This document shows, one piece after another, positions 7,690 to 16,717 of a stretch of DNA of 64,000 nt (positions are counted from its first letter, which is position 1; each line of letters opens with the position of its first letter). The DNA is taken from positions 5,698,392-5,762,391 of the forward strand of contig NZ_CP031728.1 of assembly GCF_008806975.1 (NCBI RefSeq), given 5' to 3'. The notes below the pieces were generated by a model. That model had not been told where the DNA came from and made no database searches. It saw only the letters and a list, made by a program, of their open reading frames with translations. The position numbers were made by a program, and so were the translations under genes. Origin of the DNA: Cellvibrio sp. KY-GH-1. Lineage in GTDB: Bacteria; Pseudomonadota; Gammaproteobacteria; Pseudomonadales; Cellvibrionaceae.

Positions 7690-9876
7690 ATGTTGAATTG
7701 GGGGTTTAAACTGTTCATGTGTATAACAATTAAAAAAATATTGTCCTCCGCAAATCTTGGCTGGACGGGGGTGGTGGTTGGTTCGCTGTCATCTACTTTG
7801 GTTTGGTCTCAGCCAACCCCGGCACTGGAAGAAGTTGTTGTTACTGCACAAATGCGAGAAGAACAGGTGCAGAACACCCCACTGGCAATCGGTATCTATA
7901 ACAAAGCGACGCTCGAACAGCTTGGGGCAAATTCGCTGACATCACTGGAAACTGCAATTCCTTCATTGAATTTCGGCAGCGGTGATCGAAGTTCGCGTGG
8001 AGAAATTACGATTCGTGGCGTAGGTGACTATGCGCGGAATATTGGGACCAACGCGCGTGTGGCTGTGTATATCGATGGTGTGTTGGTAGGGCGTTCGCGA
8101 AGTTTTGACCAGGCCTTGCAGGACGCCGTACGCGTAGAGGTTTTGCGTGGCCCGCAAGGGACGCTTGCAGGAACCAACGCGTTGGCTGGATCCATTAATA
8201 TTATTACTCAGCAGCCTGAGGACACATTTAAGGCTGGCCTGAATGTTAATGCGGGCAATTTCGATTTTTCCTCGCTTACGGGCTCTGTAAATATACCCTT
8301 AACAGACAATCTGTTTACCAGTCTGTTGCTGTCTACCACCGAGCAGGACGGTTATATCTACAATCAGACGCTCGATCAATATATACAAGGAGTTAACCGC
8401 GATACGGCGAAGCTGAAGCTGCGTTATTTAGGGGTAGAGCGCCTTACTTTGGACTTGGGGTTTGATTATCTGAAAGATGATAAGGATGCGACCAATTCAG
8501 AGGCTTTGGGGAACGGCTTATTCAATGGTTTTACACTGGCTCCGCAGCCGCTTAGTGTTGCGCACAATGCGGAAGAATATGAACGCCGCGAGTTAAAAGG
8601 CGCAACTATTAATGCTGTTTATGAGACGTCAGACTCGTTTCAGTGGACCTCGATTACCGGGCTTCGCGATAACGCATTTAGTGAGCTGAGTGAGGAAGAC
8701 TATTCCCCGCTGGATGTTGCTATCAGCAAGATGGATGAAAAAAACGATCAGTTAAGTCAGGAAGTTCGTTTGACTTCGCCTAAAAGTGAATCCTTCGATT
8801 ATGTTCTTGGGTTGTATTTGCTTGATCAAAATATTTCCACGAATCGGCAAGCAATAACTGGTGCGGTATTTCGTCCAAAACCCAATACCAGTACCAAAAC
8901 ACCTGCGACGGCCGGAGTAGAGTCCGCCTCATTTTACCTGCATGGTAATTATTATTTTAATTCGCGCTGGAGCCTGACGGCGGGGACGCGCTACATTAAT
9001 GAAACGAAAGATATCGATTATTCAAGCATTGATACAACAGGGTTGTCGATCAATGTTGATCATCTGCGCGATCAGCAAACTTTTAATGAGTGGCTGCCCA
9101 AGTTAGGCCTTAATTTTCAATATACGTCGGATGTATTGTTTTATTCCAGCGTTGCGCGCGGTTATAAAAGCGGGGGGTGGAATGCGGACTTCCTCTCCAC
9201 CCTGGAAAATTTCCAGTTTGACCCGGAATATGCTGTTAATTATGAGTTGGGTGTGAAATCCGCATTTTTTGATCAGCGTTTGACTCTAAATGCTTCTGTA
9301 TTCCATGCCAGGTTCGATGACTATCAGGTCTTCCAATTTGTGCCCACCCAAACTGGAAGTGGTACGATTTTATCGTTAACCAATGCTGGAGAGGTAACGA
9401 GTCAGGGTGTTGAGTTGGATATGAGTGCTCAGCTTACCAAGCATCTTGCGATGAGCTTTAGTACTGCGCTGACGAAAGCAAGGTTCGACGAGTTTAAAAA
9501 TGGGGGTGGTATAGGCATAGATTATGATCATAACTATTTGCCCTATGCGCCGGAGAATAACTATTTTGTTGCTCTGGATTATTCCCGGTCGATTGTGAAA
9601 CGAGCTGAACTCTATGTTCACTTGGATTACAGTTATACCGATGATTATTTCTCAAATCCCAACAATACCGACGCCAATGCAATTCCCAGCCGCGATATTG
9701 TTAATGCTCGTTTGGGATTAACGCTGGACGTGGATTGGGATATATCACTGTGGGTAAAAAACCTAACAGATGAAGTCGATTTGCGCCAGAAGTCGGTTTC
9801 GTTTTTTGGGGTTCCGCGCGGTGTGTACACGTCACCGCGAACCTATGGTTTGGAAGTTCGTTATTCCTTTAACTAA
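7690..9876 (+). CDS. TonB-dependent outer-membrane receptor
   Basis: 728 residues: an N-terminal signal region, then a TonB-box-like EEVVVTAQ at about 55, the plug domain (TPLAIGIYNKATLEQLG, ITIRGVG, YIDGVLVGRS, VEVLRGPQGTLAGTNALAGSINIIT), and a beta-barrel ending in the aromatic YGLEVRYSFN. This is the look of receptors for sugars or other organic nutrients rather than of a recognisable siderophore or vitamin B12 receptor. The ATG at 7690 has an AGGGA very close to it. M10 at 7717 (MCITIKKIL) also gives a plausible signal peptide and may be the true start. Its substrate is not evident; the downstream beta-glucan genes are suggestive but not adjacent. Confidence 0.92.
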   Translation: MLNWGFKLFMCITIKKILSSANLGWTGVVVGSLSSTLVWSQPTPALEEVVVTAQMREEQVQNTPLAIGIYNKATLEQLGANSLTSLETAIPSLNFGSGDRSSRGEITIRGVGDYARNIGTNARVAVYIDGVLVGRSRSFDQALQDAVRVEVLRGPQGTLAGTNALAGSINIITQQPEDTFKAGLNVNAGNFDFSSLTGSVNIPLTDNLFTSLLLSTTEQDGYIYNQTLDQYIQGVNRDTAKLKLRYLGVERLTLDLGFDYLKDDKDATNSEALGNGLFNGFTLAPQPLSVAHNAEEYERRELKGATINAVYETSDSFQWTSITGLRDNAFSELSEEDYSPLDVAISKMDEKNDQLSQEVRLTSPKSESFDYVLGLYLLDQNISTNRQAITGAVFRPKPNTSTKTPATAGVESASFYLHGNYYFNSRWSLTAGTRYINETKDIDYSSIDTTGLSINVDHLRDQQTFNEWLPKLGLNFQYTSDVLFYSSVARGYKSGGWNADFLSTLENFQFDPEYAVNYELGVKSAFFDQRLTLNASVFHARFDDYQVFQFVPTQTGSGTILSLTNAGEVTSQGVELDMSAQLTKHLAMSFSTALTKARFDEFKNGGGIGIDYDHNYLPYAPENNYFVALDYSRSIVKRAELYVHLDYSYTDDYFSNPNNTDANAIPSRDIVNARLGLTLDVDWDISLWVKNLTDEVDLRQKSVSFFGVPRGVYTSPRTYGLEVRYSFN

Positions 9877-9906
9877 TCTCGCCTTTTCCTGATGTTCAAT
9901 TCATGA

Positions 9907-9938
9907 AGCCCGGGCCGCCTTGCTGTCCGGGTTTTCTC
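9907..9938 (+). terminator. Possible rho-independent terminator after the TonB receptor
   Basis: CCCGG at 9909-9913 pairs with CCGGG at 9927-9931 across a 13-base loop and is followed by TTTT. The stem is short, so confidence is moderate. Confidence 0.5.
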
Positions 9939-9998
9939 TTTCATATCAAGCACTTATCGTTAGAATAAAAAATAGCCTAAAAACTCGTTGCAAATTTT

Positions 9999-10017
9999 TA
10001 CTGTGTGGCGCATAGTA
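9999..10017. promoter_or_regulatory. Palindromic operator 1 upstream of padR-like gene
   Basis: TACTGTGTGGCGCATAGTA: arms TACTGTG and CATAGTA are inverted copies with one mismatch around a 5-base centre. A near-identical site begins 21 bases downstream, two helical turns, so both face the same side of the DNA. Confidence 0.75.
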
Positions 10018-10019
10018 AA

Positions 10020-10038
10020 TACTGTGTATTGCATAGTA
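10020..10038. promoter_or_regulatory. Palindromic operator 2 upstream of padR-like gene
   Basis: TACTGTGTATTGCATAGTA has the same arms as operator 1. A further inverted half-site CACAGTA at 10046-10052 overlaps the start codon. PadR-family repressors commonly bind such palindromes in their own promoters, so autoregulation is likely. Confidence 0.75.
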
Positions 10039-10051
10039 TGTGGAGCACAGT

Positions 10052-10396
10052 ATGTCGGATGAACAATTTGAAAAGCTTAGGCAGGAATTGCGACGGGGGA
10101 TTTTAGTCCTGGCGGTTTTGGGATCTTTGCGCAAGCCGCACTATGGCTACTCCCTGCGCAAGCAACTGCAGGATGAGGGTTTGGATATCGATGAAGGCAC
10201 GCTTTACCCATTGGTGCGTCGGCTGGCAGACCAGGGGCTATTAACCAGTGAATGGCAATTAGGGGAAGGGCGTGAGCGCCGCTACTACCAATTGTCCCCG
10301 GAAGGCGCGGGTTTGCTGGAAAGCCTGAGTGCCGAGTGGCTGCAGTTAAACAATCACGTGAGCAAAATACTGGAGGCGGGAAATGGAGCTGATTGA
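10052..10396 (+). CDS. PadR-family transcriptional repressor
   Basis: 114 residues from ATG 10052 (MSDEQFEKLR). It shows the PadR winged helix: GILVLAVLGSLRKPHYGYSL, DIDEGTLYPLVRRLADQGLL, then the wing GRERRYYQLSPEG. I prefer ATG 10052 over the GTG at 10040 because GGAG at 10042-10045 is well placed for it. The longer frame would also start inside the operator array. It overlaps the downstream membrane-protein gene by 14 bases, the usual arrangement in which PadR controls a HAAS-domain membrane protein. The ligand is unknown. Confidence 0.88.
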   Translation: MSDEQFEKLRQELRRGILVLAVLGSLRKPHYGYSLRKQLQDEGLDIDEGTLYPLVRRLADQGLLTSEWQLGEGRERRYYQLSPEGAGLLESLSAEWLQLNNHVSKILEAGNGAD

Positions 10397-11327
10397 TCGT
10401 TATATGAATGCCGTCGCGCAAGCATTACCGGAAAGTCGTCGCGATGAAATTACCCGCGAACTGCGCGCGAATATTCTCGATAAGCTGGAAGCCATTGCGG
10501 AAGAGCAGGGGCGTGATGTCTCTGAAGCTGAGGTATCGGCGGTGCTGAAAGAACTTGGCCACCCGCAAAAAGTAGCGGGGAGTTTTTTAACGGGCCAGCA
10601 GCTTGTCAGTGCGGAGTTGTTTCCGCTGTATAAGCAAGCGCTACATTTCGGGTTGATTCTGGTATTTATCCTGGCGCTGATTCAATTTGGCATTCATCTG
10701 CTGAATAGTGGAGATTTGGCGATAGCCAATTTTTTCTACGAGATGCTCTCCAAGACGTTGATTATGTTTGCCTCGGTCACGGGTGTTTTTTACCTACTGA
10801 GTAATCCGGTCGGTGGCAAGGCCTACTTCGATCCCTATCAATGTTGGGCCCCGGAAAAATTGCCGCCGGTAACGCGCCCTTGGCAAAGAATCAGCGCCTG
10901 TGAGCAAAGTGTCGATTTTGCTTCGGATTTGTTTGCCTTGCTGTTACTGAATTACGCCCTGTGGATACCGTCGGGCCAACTGGCTAACCTGACAATCGTT
11001 TTTGCGGAGCCGGTGCAGCAATGGGTGCCAATACTGTCGATAATCTTGATCGTCTCGCTGGTTTTTGGTTTATGGAAGCTGATTTACCGCTACTGGACTA
11101 TTCCGAGCTTGCTGCTAGAGGCCGCGATTAATGTCGCCATCGCCATACCGTTATTATTGGTAAGCCGTTTGACACCTATCGTGGTGGATACCGCCAGTGC
11201 AACAACGCATTTGGAAGTATTAAAAATTGGCAATGGCGTCATCAGTACCGGGTTGTTCTGGGTTGGGATATGGTTGATCTTTATGGCGGGCTGGAGTGTA
11301 TATCGTGCCTGGCAGCTTTCGCGTTAA
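10383..11327 (+). CDS. HAAS-domain membrane protein
   Basis: 314 residues. The N-terminal 70 residues (YMNAVAQALPESRRDEITRE, then VLKELGHPQKVAGSF) are a HAAS/DUF1700-type alpha-helical domain. About six hydrophobic segments follow, for example LILVFILALIQFGIHLL, IMFASVTGVFYLL and WVGIWLIFMAGWSVY. HAAS proteins are typically encoded directly after PadR regulators, and the 14-base overlap with padR here supports translational coupling. The biochemical role of the family is not known to me. Confidence 0.8.
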   Translation: MELIDRYMNAVAQALPESRRDEITRELRANILDKLEAIAEEQGRDVSEAEVSAVLKELGHPQKVAGSFLTGQQLVSAELFPLYKQALHFGLILVFILALIQFGIHLLNSGDLAIANFFYEMLSKTLIMFASVTGVFYLLSNPVGGKAYFDPYQCWAPEKLPPVTRPWQRISACEQSVDFASDLFALLLLNYALWIPSGQLANLTIVFAEPVQQWVPILSIILIVSLVFGLWKLIYRYWTIPSLLLEAAINVAIAIPLLLVSRLTPIVVDTASATTHLEVLKIGNGVISTGLFWVGIWLIFMAGWSVYRAWQLSR

Positions 11328-11597
11328 TAGATGATGATGAAAAAACACGTGATGGAAGTAACAAAAGCATAAAGTGGGACATGCAAGATAATAAAGCGAA
11401 ACCTTTGTGGCGCGCTGGTTTGCGGTGTTCGGATACTGCAAACCAGCCAAACGCGAAATAATTTCAACGATCCCGCTAGTCGAACGCCTGTAGTGGAAAT
11501 TGGAGAGAAACTCACCGCATCGAATCAGTTTGCAAGACTGGTCGAGCAGAGAGAACCACTAATAAAAGCAATCCAATAACCATAAACAGGTATCACC

Positions 11598-14500
11598 ATG
11601 AAAACTCCCATGCGGTTATTAACACCGGGCATGTTTGCTCTGGGTGTTGGTTTGGCAACAGCCAGCAATAGCTATGCACAAACGCCCCTCTGGGCAGACG
11701 AATTCAACGGGACGCGAATCGATAACTCAATCTGGTCATACAAAGTCGGCGGCGATGGCAACGGCAATGGCGAACTTCAGTACTACACGGCGCGCAGTGA
11801 AAACGCTTATATAGAAGATGGCAAACTCGTCATCGAAGCCAAGCGCGAATCCTATGAAGGTAAACAATTTACCTCCGCGCGTTTGCACACCAACGGACGT
11901 ATGGCTTTTAAATACGGCACCCTGGAAGCGCGTATTAAATTGCCGCGCATGGACAATGGTCTCTGGCCAGCGTTTTGGATGCTCGGCACCAACTTTGGTT
12001 TGGATGGTTGGCCAAAGTCCGGTGAGTGGGACATTCTTGAAGCGGGTTATAAAGCCGCGCAAACCAATGGCACTGTCAACAAATCCGTTTCCGGTGCTAT
12101 GCATTGGTGGCATGAAGCGGGAACCTGGAGTACCTGGCTGCAGGCGGATAGCTCAGCATCAACAACATTGCCAGTGAATCTTTATGAGGATTACCACACT
12201 TACAAACTGGATTGGACGCCGAGCAAAGTAACCATCAGTGTGGATGGTAACGCGTATTTCACCATGGACATCACCGACCCCAACATGTCGGAATTCCGCG
12301 ATAATCCGGCGTCGATTATTTTGAATCTGGCTGTTGGTGGCTTTAACTTTGTCGAGATCACCGACCCCGCGCAAATCACCGCACCTTTCCCCGGCAAAAT
12401 GTACGTGGATTACGTTCGCCTTTACGCGAATGCTAACACTGAGTTGAAAGTCGCGAGCGACGATCTGCCCAGCGGCAATTTCGGCGTGAGTACAGAAACT
12501 ACTCCGGTATTAAACGAATTGAATTGGGGTGATCGCACCAGCCTTTACGTGTGGAACAATATGACCAATATCGCCACCTCACCTTCTGAAGGCAGCGGCG
12601 CATTGGCCTATTCGATTGCACCGGGCAACTGGTGGGGTATGGGGTTGGTCCACAAAGACTACAACATGCGCAATTACAAACACGGCTATTTGCACCTGGA
12701 TATCAAAACCAGTTCCACCAGCAGTTTCAGCATTGGCATGGCGAGCACGTCCGGTGGCGACGGTAAAGTGGATTTCAATGAAGGTGGCGATCAATACGGT
12801 TTGGTGCGCGACGGCAACTGGCATCACGTAGCAATTCCATTGAGCAAATTTGGCAACCTGGATTTTGAAACCATCAAAACTTTTTTCAGTGTGTTTGGCC
12901 CTGCACCCGCAGCAACCATGGAAATTGCGTTCGACAATATTTATTTAACTGAAAGCATCCCATTGCAAGCACCGGAGTTTGGCAATTTCGGTATTTATAC
13001 TGAAACACCCGATCACAAAAACGCGGGCGAATTTGCGTTTGGTGTGAGCGGCGATTTATTCCTGTGGGACAACACGCTCACACTCGAAAGCGGTGCCAAT
13101 AAAGAGGGTAATTCTGCGTTGCATTTGAAATCTACTGGCAAAGGCTGGTACGGAATGGGCTTGACCGCGCGCGATGGATTTAACCTTACCGCGTTTGATA
13201 ACCCCAATGCGAAATTACATTTCTCGCTGAAAACTACCCACACGGGTGATTTCCAAATCGGTTTCAAAAGTGGCCCATTGAATGGGATTGGCCAGAAGTG
13301 GATTAACTTCAAAGCGGGTAATGACCCTTACGGCTTTATGCGTGATGGGCAATGGCATGAAATTCAAATCCCCGTGAGTGAACTTGCGAAGGATCTGGAT
13401 TTATTTGATGTGCGCCAATTGCTGCAAGTGCTTGGCGGCGGTGAAACTGCAGGCATCAGTATTGATGATGTTTATCTTTCTGGCGGTCAAGCAGCGAAAG
13501 ATCCTGGCACTAACGGTACTGTCGTCAATCGCGCTCCATCAGCAGCAGTAAAAACTTCCATCATGGGCGGTATAGCACCTGCAATGGTTACCTTTGATGG
13601 TACAAAATCGGTTGACGTCAACGGTGATGCATTAACCTACAGTTGGGATTTTGGTGATGGCACAACCGGCACCGGTGCAACTGCAAATCACACTTACACT
13701 AGCGAAGGCTCTTATCATGTCACACTGACGGTGAGCGACGGAGAATTAAATTCAACCGCAAAAACGGTAATTTTTGTCGATAAAGATTTCGGCAAAGCTG
13801 GCAAAAGTAAAAAGCGCGGTTTGGGTTACGGCACTCATTCGGTAGAAGACTTAGCGGTAATTTCCAAAGGTATTAGCTGGTGGTACAACTGGAGCCACAG
13901 CCCGGATTTGGCAGTGAAAGATGTTTACCAACAATATGGTGTTGAATTTGTGCCCATGGCATGGAACGGAAACTTCAACGACCAGGCTATGCGCACTTAC
14001 ATCGCCGCGCATCCGGATGTGAAATATATCCTCGCGTTTAACGAACCCAACTTTATCGATCAAGCAAACATGACGCCGTCGCAAGCCGTTGCACAATGGC
14101 CGCGTTTGGAAGCTATCGCCAATGAGTTTGGGCTAAAAATTGTGAGTGTGGCGATGAACTATTGCGGCAACTGCGTCACTGAAAACGGGACAACTTATTA
14201 CAGTCCGTTCGATTACTTCGATGATTTCTTCCGTCTTTGCCCAACCTGTAAAGTGGATGCGATTTCCATTCACGCATACATGCCCGATGTAAATGGCGTT
14301 GAGTGGTACGTGAATGAATTTAAAAAATACGGCAAGCCAATCTGGATGACCGAATTCTCCGCATGGGAAACGGTAAAAACATTGGATGATCAAAAACGCA
14401 TGCTGATTCAAGTGGTGGATTCATTTGAAAACAATGCGGATATGCAACGATACGCATGGTTTACCGGTCGTCGCAATGGTCATCCATTTAACGGTCTATT

Positions 14501-15974
14501 TGATTATCGTCAGTCCGGTGTATTGGCTGAACTCGGCAATATATATGTCAATATGCCAGTGCATGGTGATGCCAGCGTTCATACCTTGCCGAAGTTAGTG
14601 CAAGCAGAAAATTACGCAACCCGTAATGGAGTTCGCGTAGAAGAAACCAAAGACGTGTCGGGATTTCTAAACCTGAGCGATGTAGCTGCTGGTGAGTGGG
14701 TGGAGTATAACCTGACTGGGGCTGCTGCGAATTACGATGTGAGTTTGCGCATTGCGAGCGAAGCATCGGGTACTATCAATGTGTTGGTGGATGGTGTGCA
14801 AAAAGCAGTAATCAATGTTTCATCAACTGGCGGATTGCAAACCTGGGCAACGGTAAATTCACAACTCTCATTAACTGCTGGTGCGCACAAATTGCGTTTG
14901 GTATTTAATCAGGCAATTAATTTGAACTGGGTGAAGTTCAGTGCGGCTTCTGCAAGCAGTTCCAGTGTTGCACCATCGTCTTCACCCAGAAGTTCCAGCA
15001 GTGTTGCTACTACTTCGTCGCTGAGAAGCTCGTCAGTGGTTAGTTCATCCAGTGTTGCAGTAACTTCTTCCAGATCCTCGTCGTCTGTTGCAAGTTCAAC
15101 CAGCAGCGTTGTAGTAACTCCATTTGGAAACCTCGCATTGAATCGCCCAACCGTTGCATCAACAACCGAAGGCGAAGCCTGGGCAGCGGTGAACGCGACT
15201 GATGCCAGCGCAACAACACGCTGGGCCAGCATTTCTGCCGATCCGCAATGGATTATGGTGGACTTGGGTGCGAACCGCAGCTTCAACCAAATCGTATTGC
15301 AGTGGGAAGCCGCTTATGGAAAAAGTTATTCCATTCAAACGTCTACCAGTGGCACCAGTTGGACCACTGTCTACCAAACTTCCACGGGTGTTGGTGGTCG
15401 TGAAGTGTTGAATGTGGCTGGTACTGGTCGTTTTGTGCGTGTGTATGGCACCGAGCGTGGCACTGGCTACGGTTATTCACTCTATGATTTCCAGGTGAAT
15501 AATTTCGCTGTTACTTCTAGTTCTGCTGCATCTTCTTCGGTAAAAAGTTCCAGCAGTGCACTGAGCAGTTCTGTTGCCAGCAGCGTAGCCGGCAATGTGA
15601 ACCTCGCGTTGAACCGCACTGCAGTTGCGTCGTCAGACGAGTGGGGCGGTAACTCTGCAGCTCAGGCCGTGGATGGAAACTCCGCAACTCGTTGGAGCAG
15701 TCAATTTATCGATAATCAATGGATTTACGTCGATCTTGGCAGCAGCAAAACCATTAGTCGCGTGAAATTAAAATGGGAGGGCGCTTATGCGAAGGCTTAC
15801 AACATCCAGGTTTCTAATGATGCAACTAATTGGACTACAATAAAATCAGAGCTTAACAGCGATGGTGATGTGGATGATCAAGCTGTTTCCGGCACCGGAC
15901 GTTATGTACGTATCCTCGGCGTCACCCGGGCTAATGGTTACGGAATATCGCTGTGGGATTTTGAAGTTTATTAA
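11598..15974 (+). CDS. Secreted bifunctional beta-glucanase GH16-GH128 with CBM modules
   Basis: 1458 residues in one intact frame. Signal peptide 1-27. GH16 at about 30-280 with catalytic motif EWDILE (E143, D145, E148) of the laminarinase type. Two related modules of about 170 residues follow (285-455 and 460-645, each opening with GNFG and a threonine-glutamate pair), of no family I can name. Then a PKD domain (660-745, YSWDFGDGTTGTG), and a second catalytic domain at about 755-1000 resembling GH128 (KRGLGYGTHS, FNEPN, WMTEFSAWE). A CBM6-like module (about 1005-1120), polyserine linkers and two discoidin/CBM32-type modules end the protein. Both catalytic families act on beta-1,3-glucan, so laminarin, callose or fungal glucan is the likely substrate. 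The GH128 call is by motif memory. Confidence 0.88.
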   Translation: MKTPMRLLTPGMFALGVGLATASNSYAQTPLWADEFNGTRIDNSIWSYKVGGDGNGNGELQYYTARSENAYIEDGKLVIEAKRESYEGKQFTSARLHTNGRMAFKYGTLEARIKLPRMDNGLWPAFWMLGTNFGLDGWPKSGEWDILEAGYKAAQTNGTVNKSVSGAMHWWHEAGTWSTWLQADSSASTTLPVNLYEDYHTYKLDWTPSKVTISVDGNAYFTMDITDPNMSEFRDNPASIILNLAVGGFNFVEITDPAQITAPFPGKMYVDYVRLYANANTELKVASDDLPSGNFGVSTETTPVLNELNWGDRTSLYVWNNMTNIATSPSEGSGALAYSIAPGNWWGMGLVHKDYNMRNYKHGYLHLDIKTSSTSSFSIGMASTSGGDGKVDFNEGGDQYGLVRDGNWHHVAIPLSKFGNLDFETIKTFFSVFGPAPAATMEIAFDNIYLTESIPLQAPEFGNFGIYTETPDHKNAGEFAFGVSGDLFLWDNTLTLESGANKEGNSALHLKSTGKGWYGMGLTARDGFNLTAFDNPNAKLHFSLKTTHTGDFQIGFKSGPLNGIGQKWINFKAGNDPYGFMRDGQWHEIQIPVSELAKDLDLFDVRQLLQVLGGGETAGISIDDVYLSGGQAAKDPGTNGTVVNRAPSAAVKTSIMGGIAPAMVTFDGTKSVDVNGDALTYSWDFGDGTTGTGATANHTYTSEGSYHVTLTVSDGELNSTAKTVIFVDKDFGKAGKSKKRGLGYGTHSVEDLAVISKGISWWYNWSHSPDLAVKDVYQQYGVEFVPMAWNGNFNDQAMRTYIAAHPDVKYILAFNEPNFIDQANMTPSQAVAQWPRLEAIANEFGLKIVSVAMNYCGNCVTENGTTYYSPFDYFDDFFRLCPTCKVDAISIHAYMPDVNGVEWYVNEFKKYGKPIWMTEFSAWETVKTLDDQKRMLIQVVDSFENNADMQRYAWFTGRRNGHPFNGLFDYRQSGVLAELGNIYVNMPVHGDASVHTLPKLVQAENYATRNGVRVEETKDVSGFLNLSDVAAGEWVEYNLTGAAANYDVSLRIASEASGTINVLVDGVQKAVINVSSTGGLQTWATVNSQLSLTAGAHKLRLVFNQAINLNWVKFSAASASSSSVAPSSSPRSSSSVATTSSLRSSSVVSSSSVAVTSSRSSSSVASSTSSVVVTPFGNLALNRPTVASTTEGEAWAAVNATDASATTRWASISADPQWIMVDLGANRSFNQIVLQWEAAYGKSYSIQTSTSGTSWTTVYQTSTGVGGREVLNVAGTGRFVRVYGTERGTGYGYSLYDFQVNNFAVTSSSAASSSVKSSSSALSSSVASSVAGNVNLALNRTAVASSDEWGGNSAAQAVDGNSATRWSSQFIDNQWIYVDLGSSKTISRVKLKWEGAYAKAYNIQVSNDATNWTTIKSELNSDGDVDDQAVSGTGRYVRILGVTRANGYGISLWDFEVY

Positions 15975-16006
15975 TTTGAATTAACCTCGATGTATTGATG
16001 TTGGTT

Positions 16007-16041
16007 GAGCCGCGTAAAGGAAACTTTACGCGGCTTTTTAT
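16007..16041 (+). terminator. Rho-independent terminator
   Basis: A 12-bp stem, AGCCGCGTAAAG (16008-16019) with CTTTACGCGGCT, around a GAAA loop and followed by TTTTA. It closes the GH16-GH128 transcription unit. Confidence 0.9.
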
Positions 16042-16075
16042 TATCACTTGTTGACCTTACCCCATTACTTTTGTA

Positions 16076-16118
16076 GGTTGGGGCGGGCCGCGCAGGCTGC
16101 GCTTGCGAACCCCAACAT
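16076..16118. repeat. REP-like palindromic element
   Basis: GTTGGGG (16077-16083) faces CCCCAAC (16110-16116) around a GC-rich centre with its own hairpin-forming bases. This resembles the short intergenic REP-type repeats built on GTTGGG/CCCAAC arms found in many gammaproteobacteria. Only one copy is seen in this window. Confidence 0.4.
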
Positions 16119-16154
16119 GCTTATGAGATATCACAACGACCAAAGGAAAAAATA

Positions 16155-16682
16155 ATGAAATCACCCACTGCACTCGCAACAGTTGCCGCAACACTTATTG
16201 CATTATTGACCATTAATACGCAAGCCGCAGACCTTGTTCCAGTAAAAAGCCAATTCAATGCCGACGAAATAAAATGGATTCAATCCAACGGAAATTCCAG
16301 CATTAGCGGTGCAGCATTTCTGCAATTAAATGAAAAGGAACAAAAAGGTTGTTCCGGTTTTGGTGTGGAACTCTTGCCCGTGGCTGATTATTCCAATGAG
16401 CGTATTCTGAAAATCTATGGCAATAATTCTTTAGGGAAAGTGTTAATGAAAAATAACCCGCCAAAATTCACCCCGGACCCCAAGGAATACCATGAGCTGG
16501 TCAGGAAATCCCAGTGTGATGAGAAAAACCAGTTCTCGTTTAAGGATTTACCCGCAGGTGAATATTACGTGATCTTTTTTATTATCTGGAAAAATGAAGT
16601 TGGGGTAGATGATGGCGGTGCGTTGATGAAGCGGGTTTCGCTAAAGGCCGGTGAAAATGCAATTGTGCAAATTAACAAGTAA
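16155..16682 (+). CDS. Small exported protein of unknown function
   Basis: 175 residues with a clear signal peptide (cleavage near NTQAA). The mature part has two cysteines, in GCSGFG and SQCDEK. It ends in a beta-rich stretch (FSFKDLPAGEYYVIFFIIW ... RVSLKAGENAIVQI) that resembles the carboxypeptidase-regulatory-like beta-sandwich fold. I do not recognise the family. It sits 36 bases before the CE2-type esterase and probably shares its transcript. AAGGA precedes the ATG. Confidence 0.75.
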   Translation: MKSPTALATVAATLIALLTINTQAADLVPVKSQFNADEIKWIQSNGNSSISGAAFLQLNEKEQKGCSGFGVELLPVADYSNERILKIYGNNSLGKVLMKNNPPKFTPDPKEYHELVRKSQCDEKNQFSFKDLPAGEYYVIFFIIWKNEVGVDDGGALMKRVSLKAGENAIVQINK

Positions 16683-16717
16683 TAAAAACTAAATCACTGT
16701 AGTAGTTGGAGGGAGCT

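Noticed and set aside
11220..11515. Several 63-76 codon frames between the HAAS gene and the GH16-GH128 gene
   Set aside because: Mutually overlapping on both strands, no ribosome-binding site, no protein-like composition.
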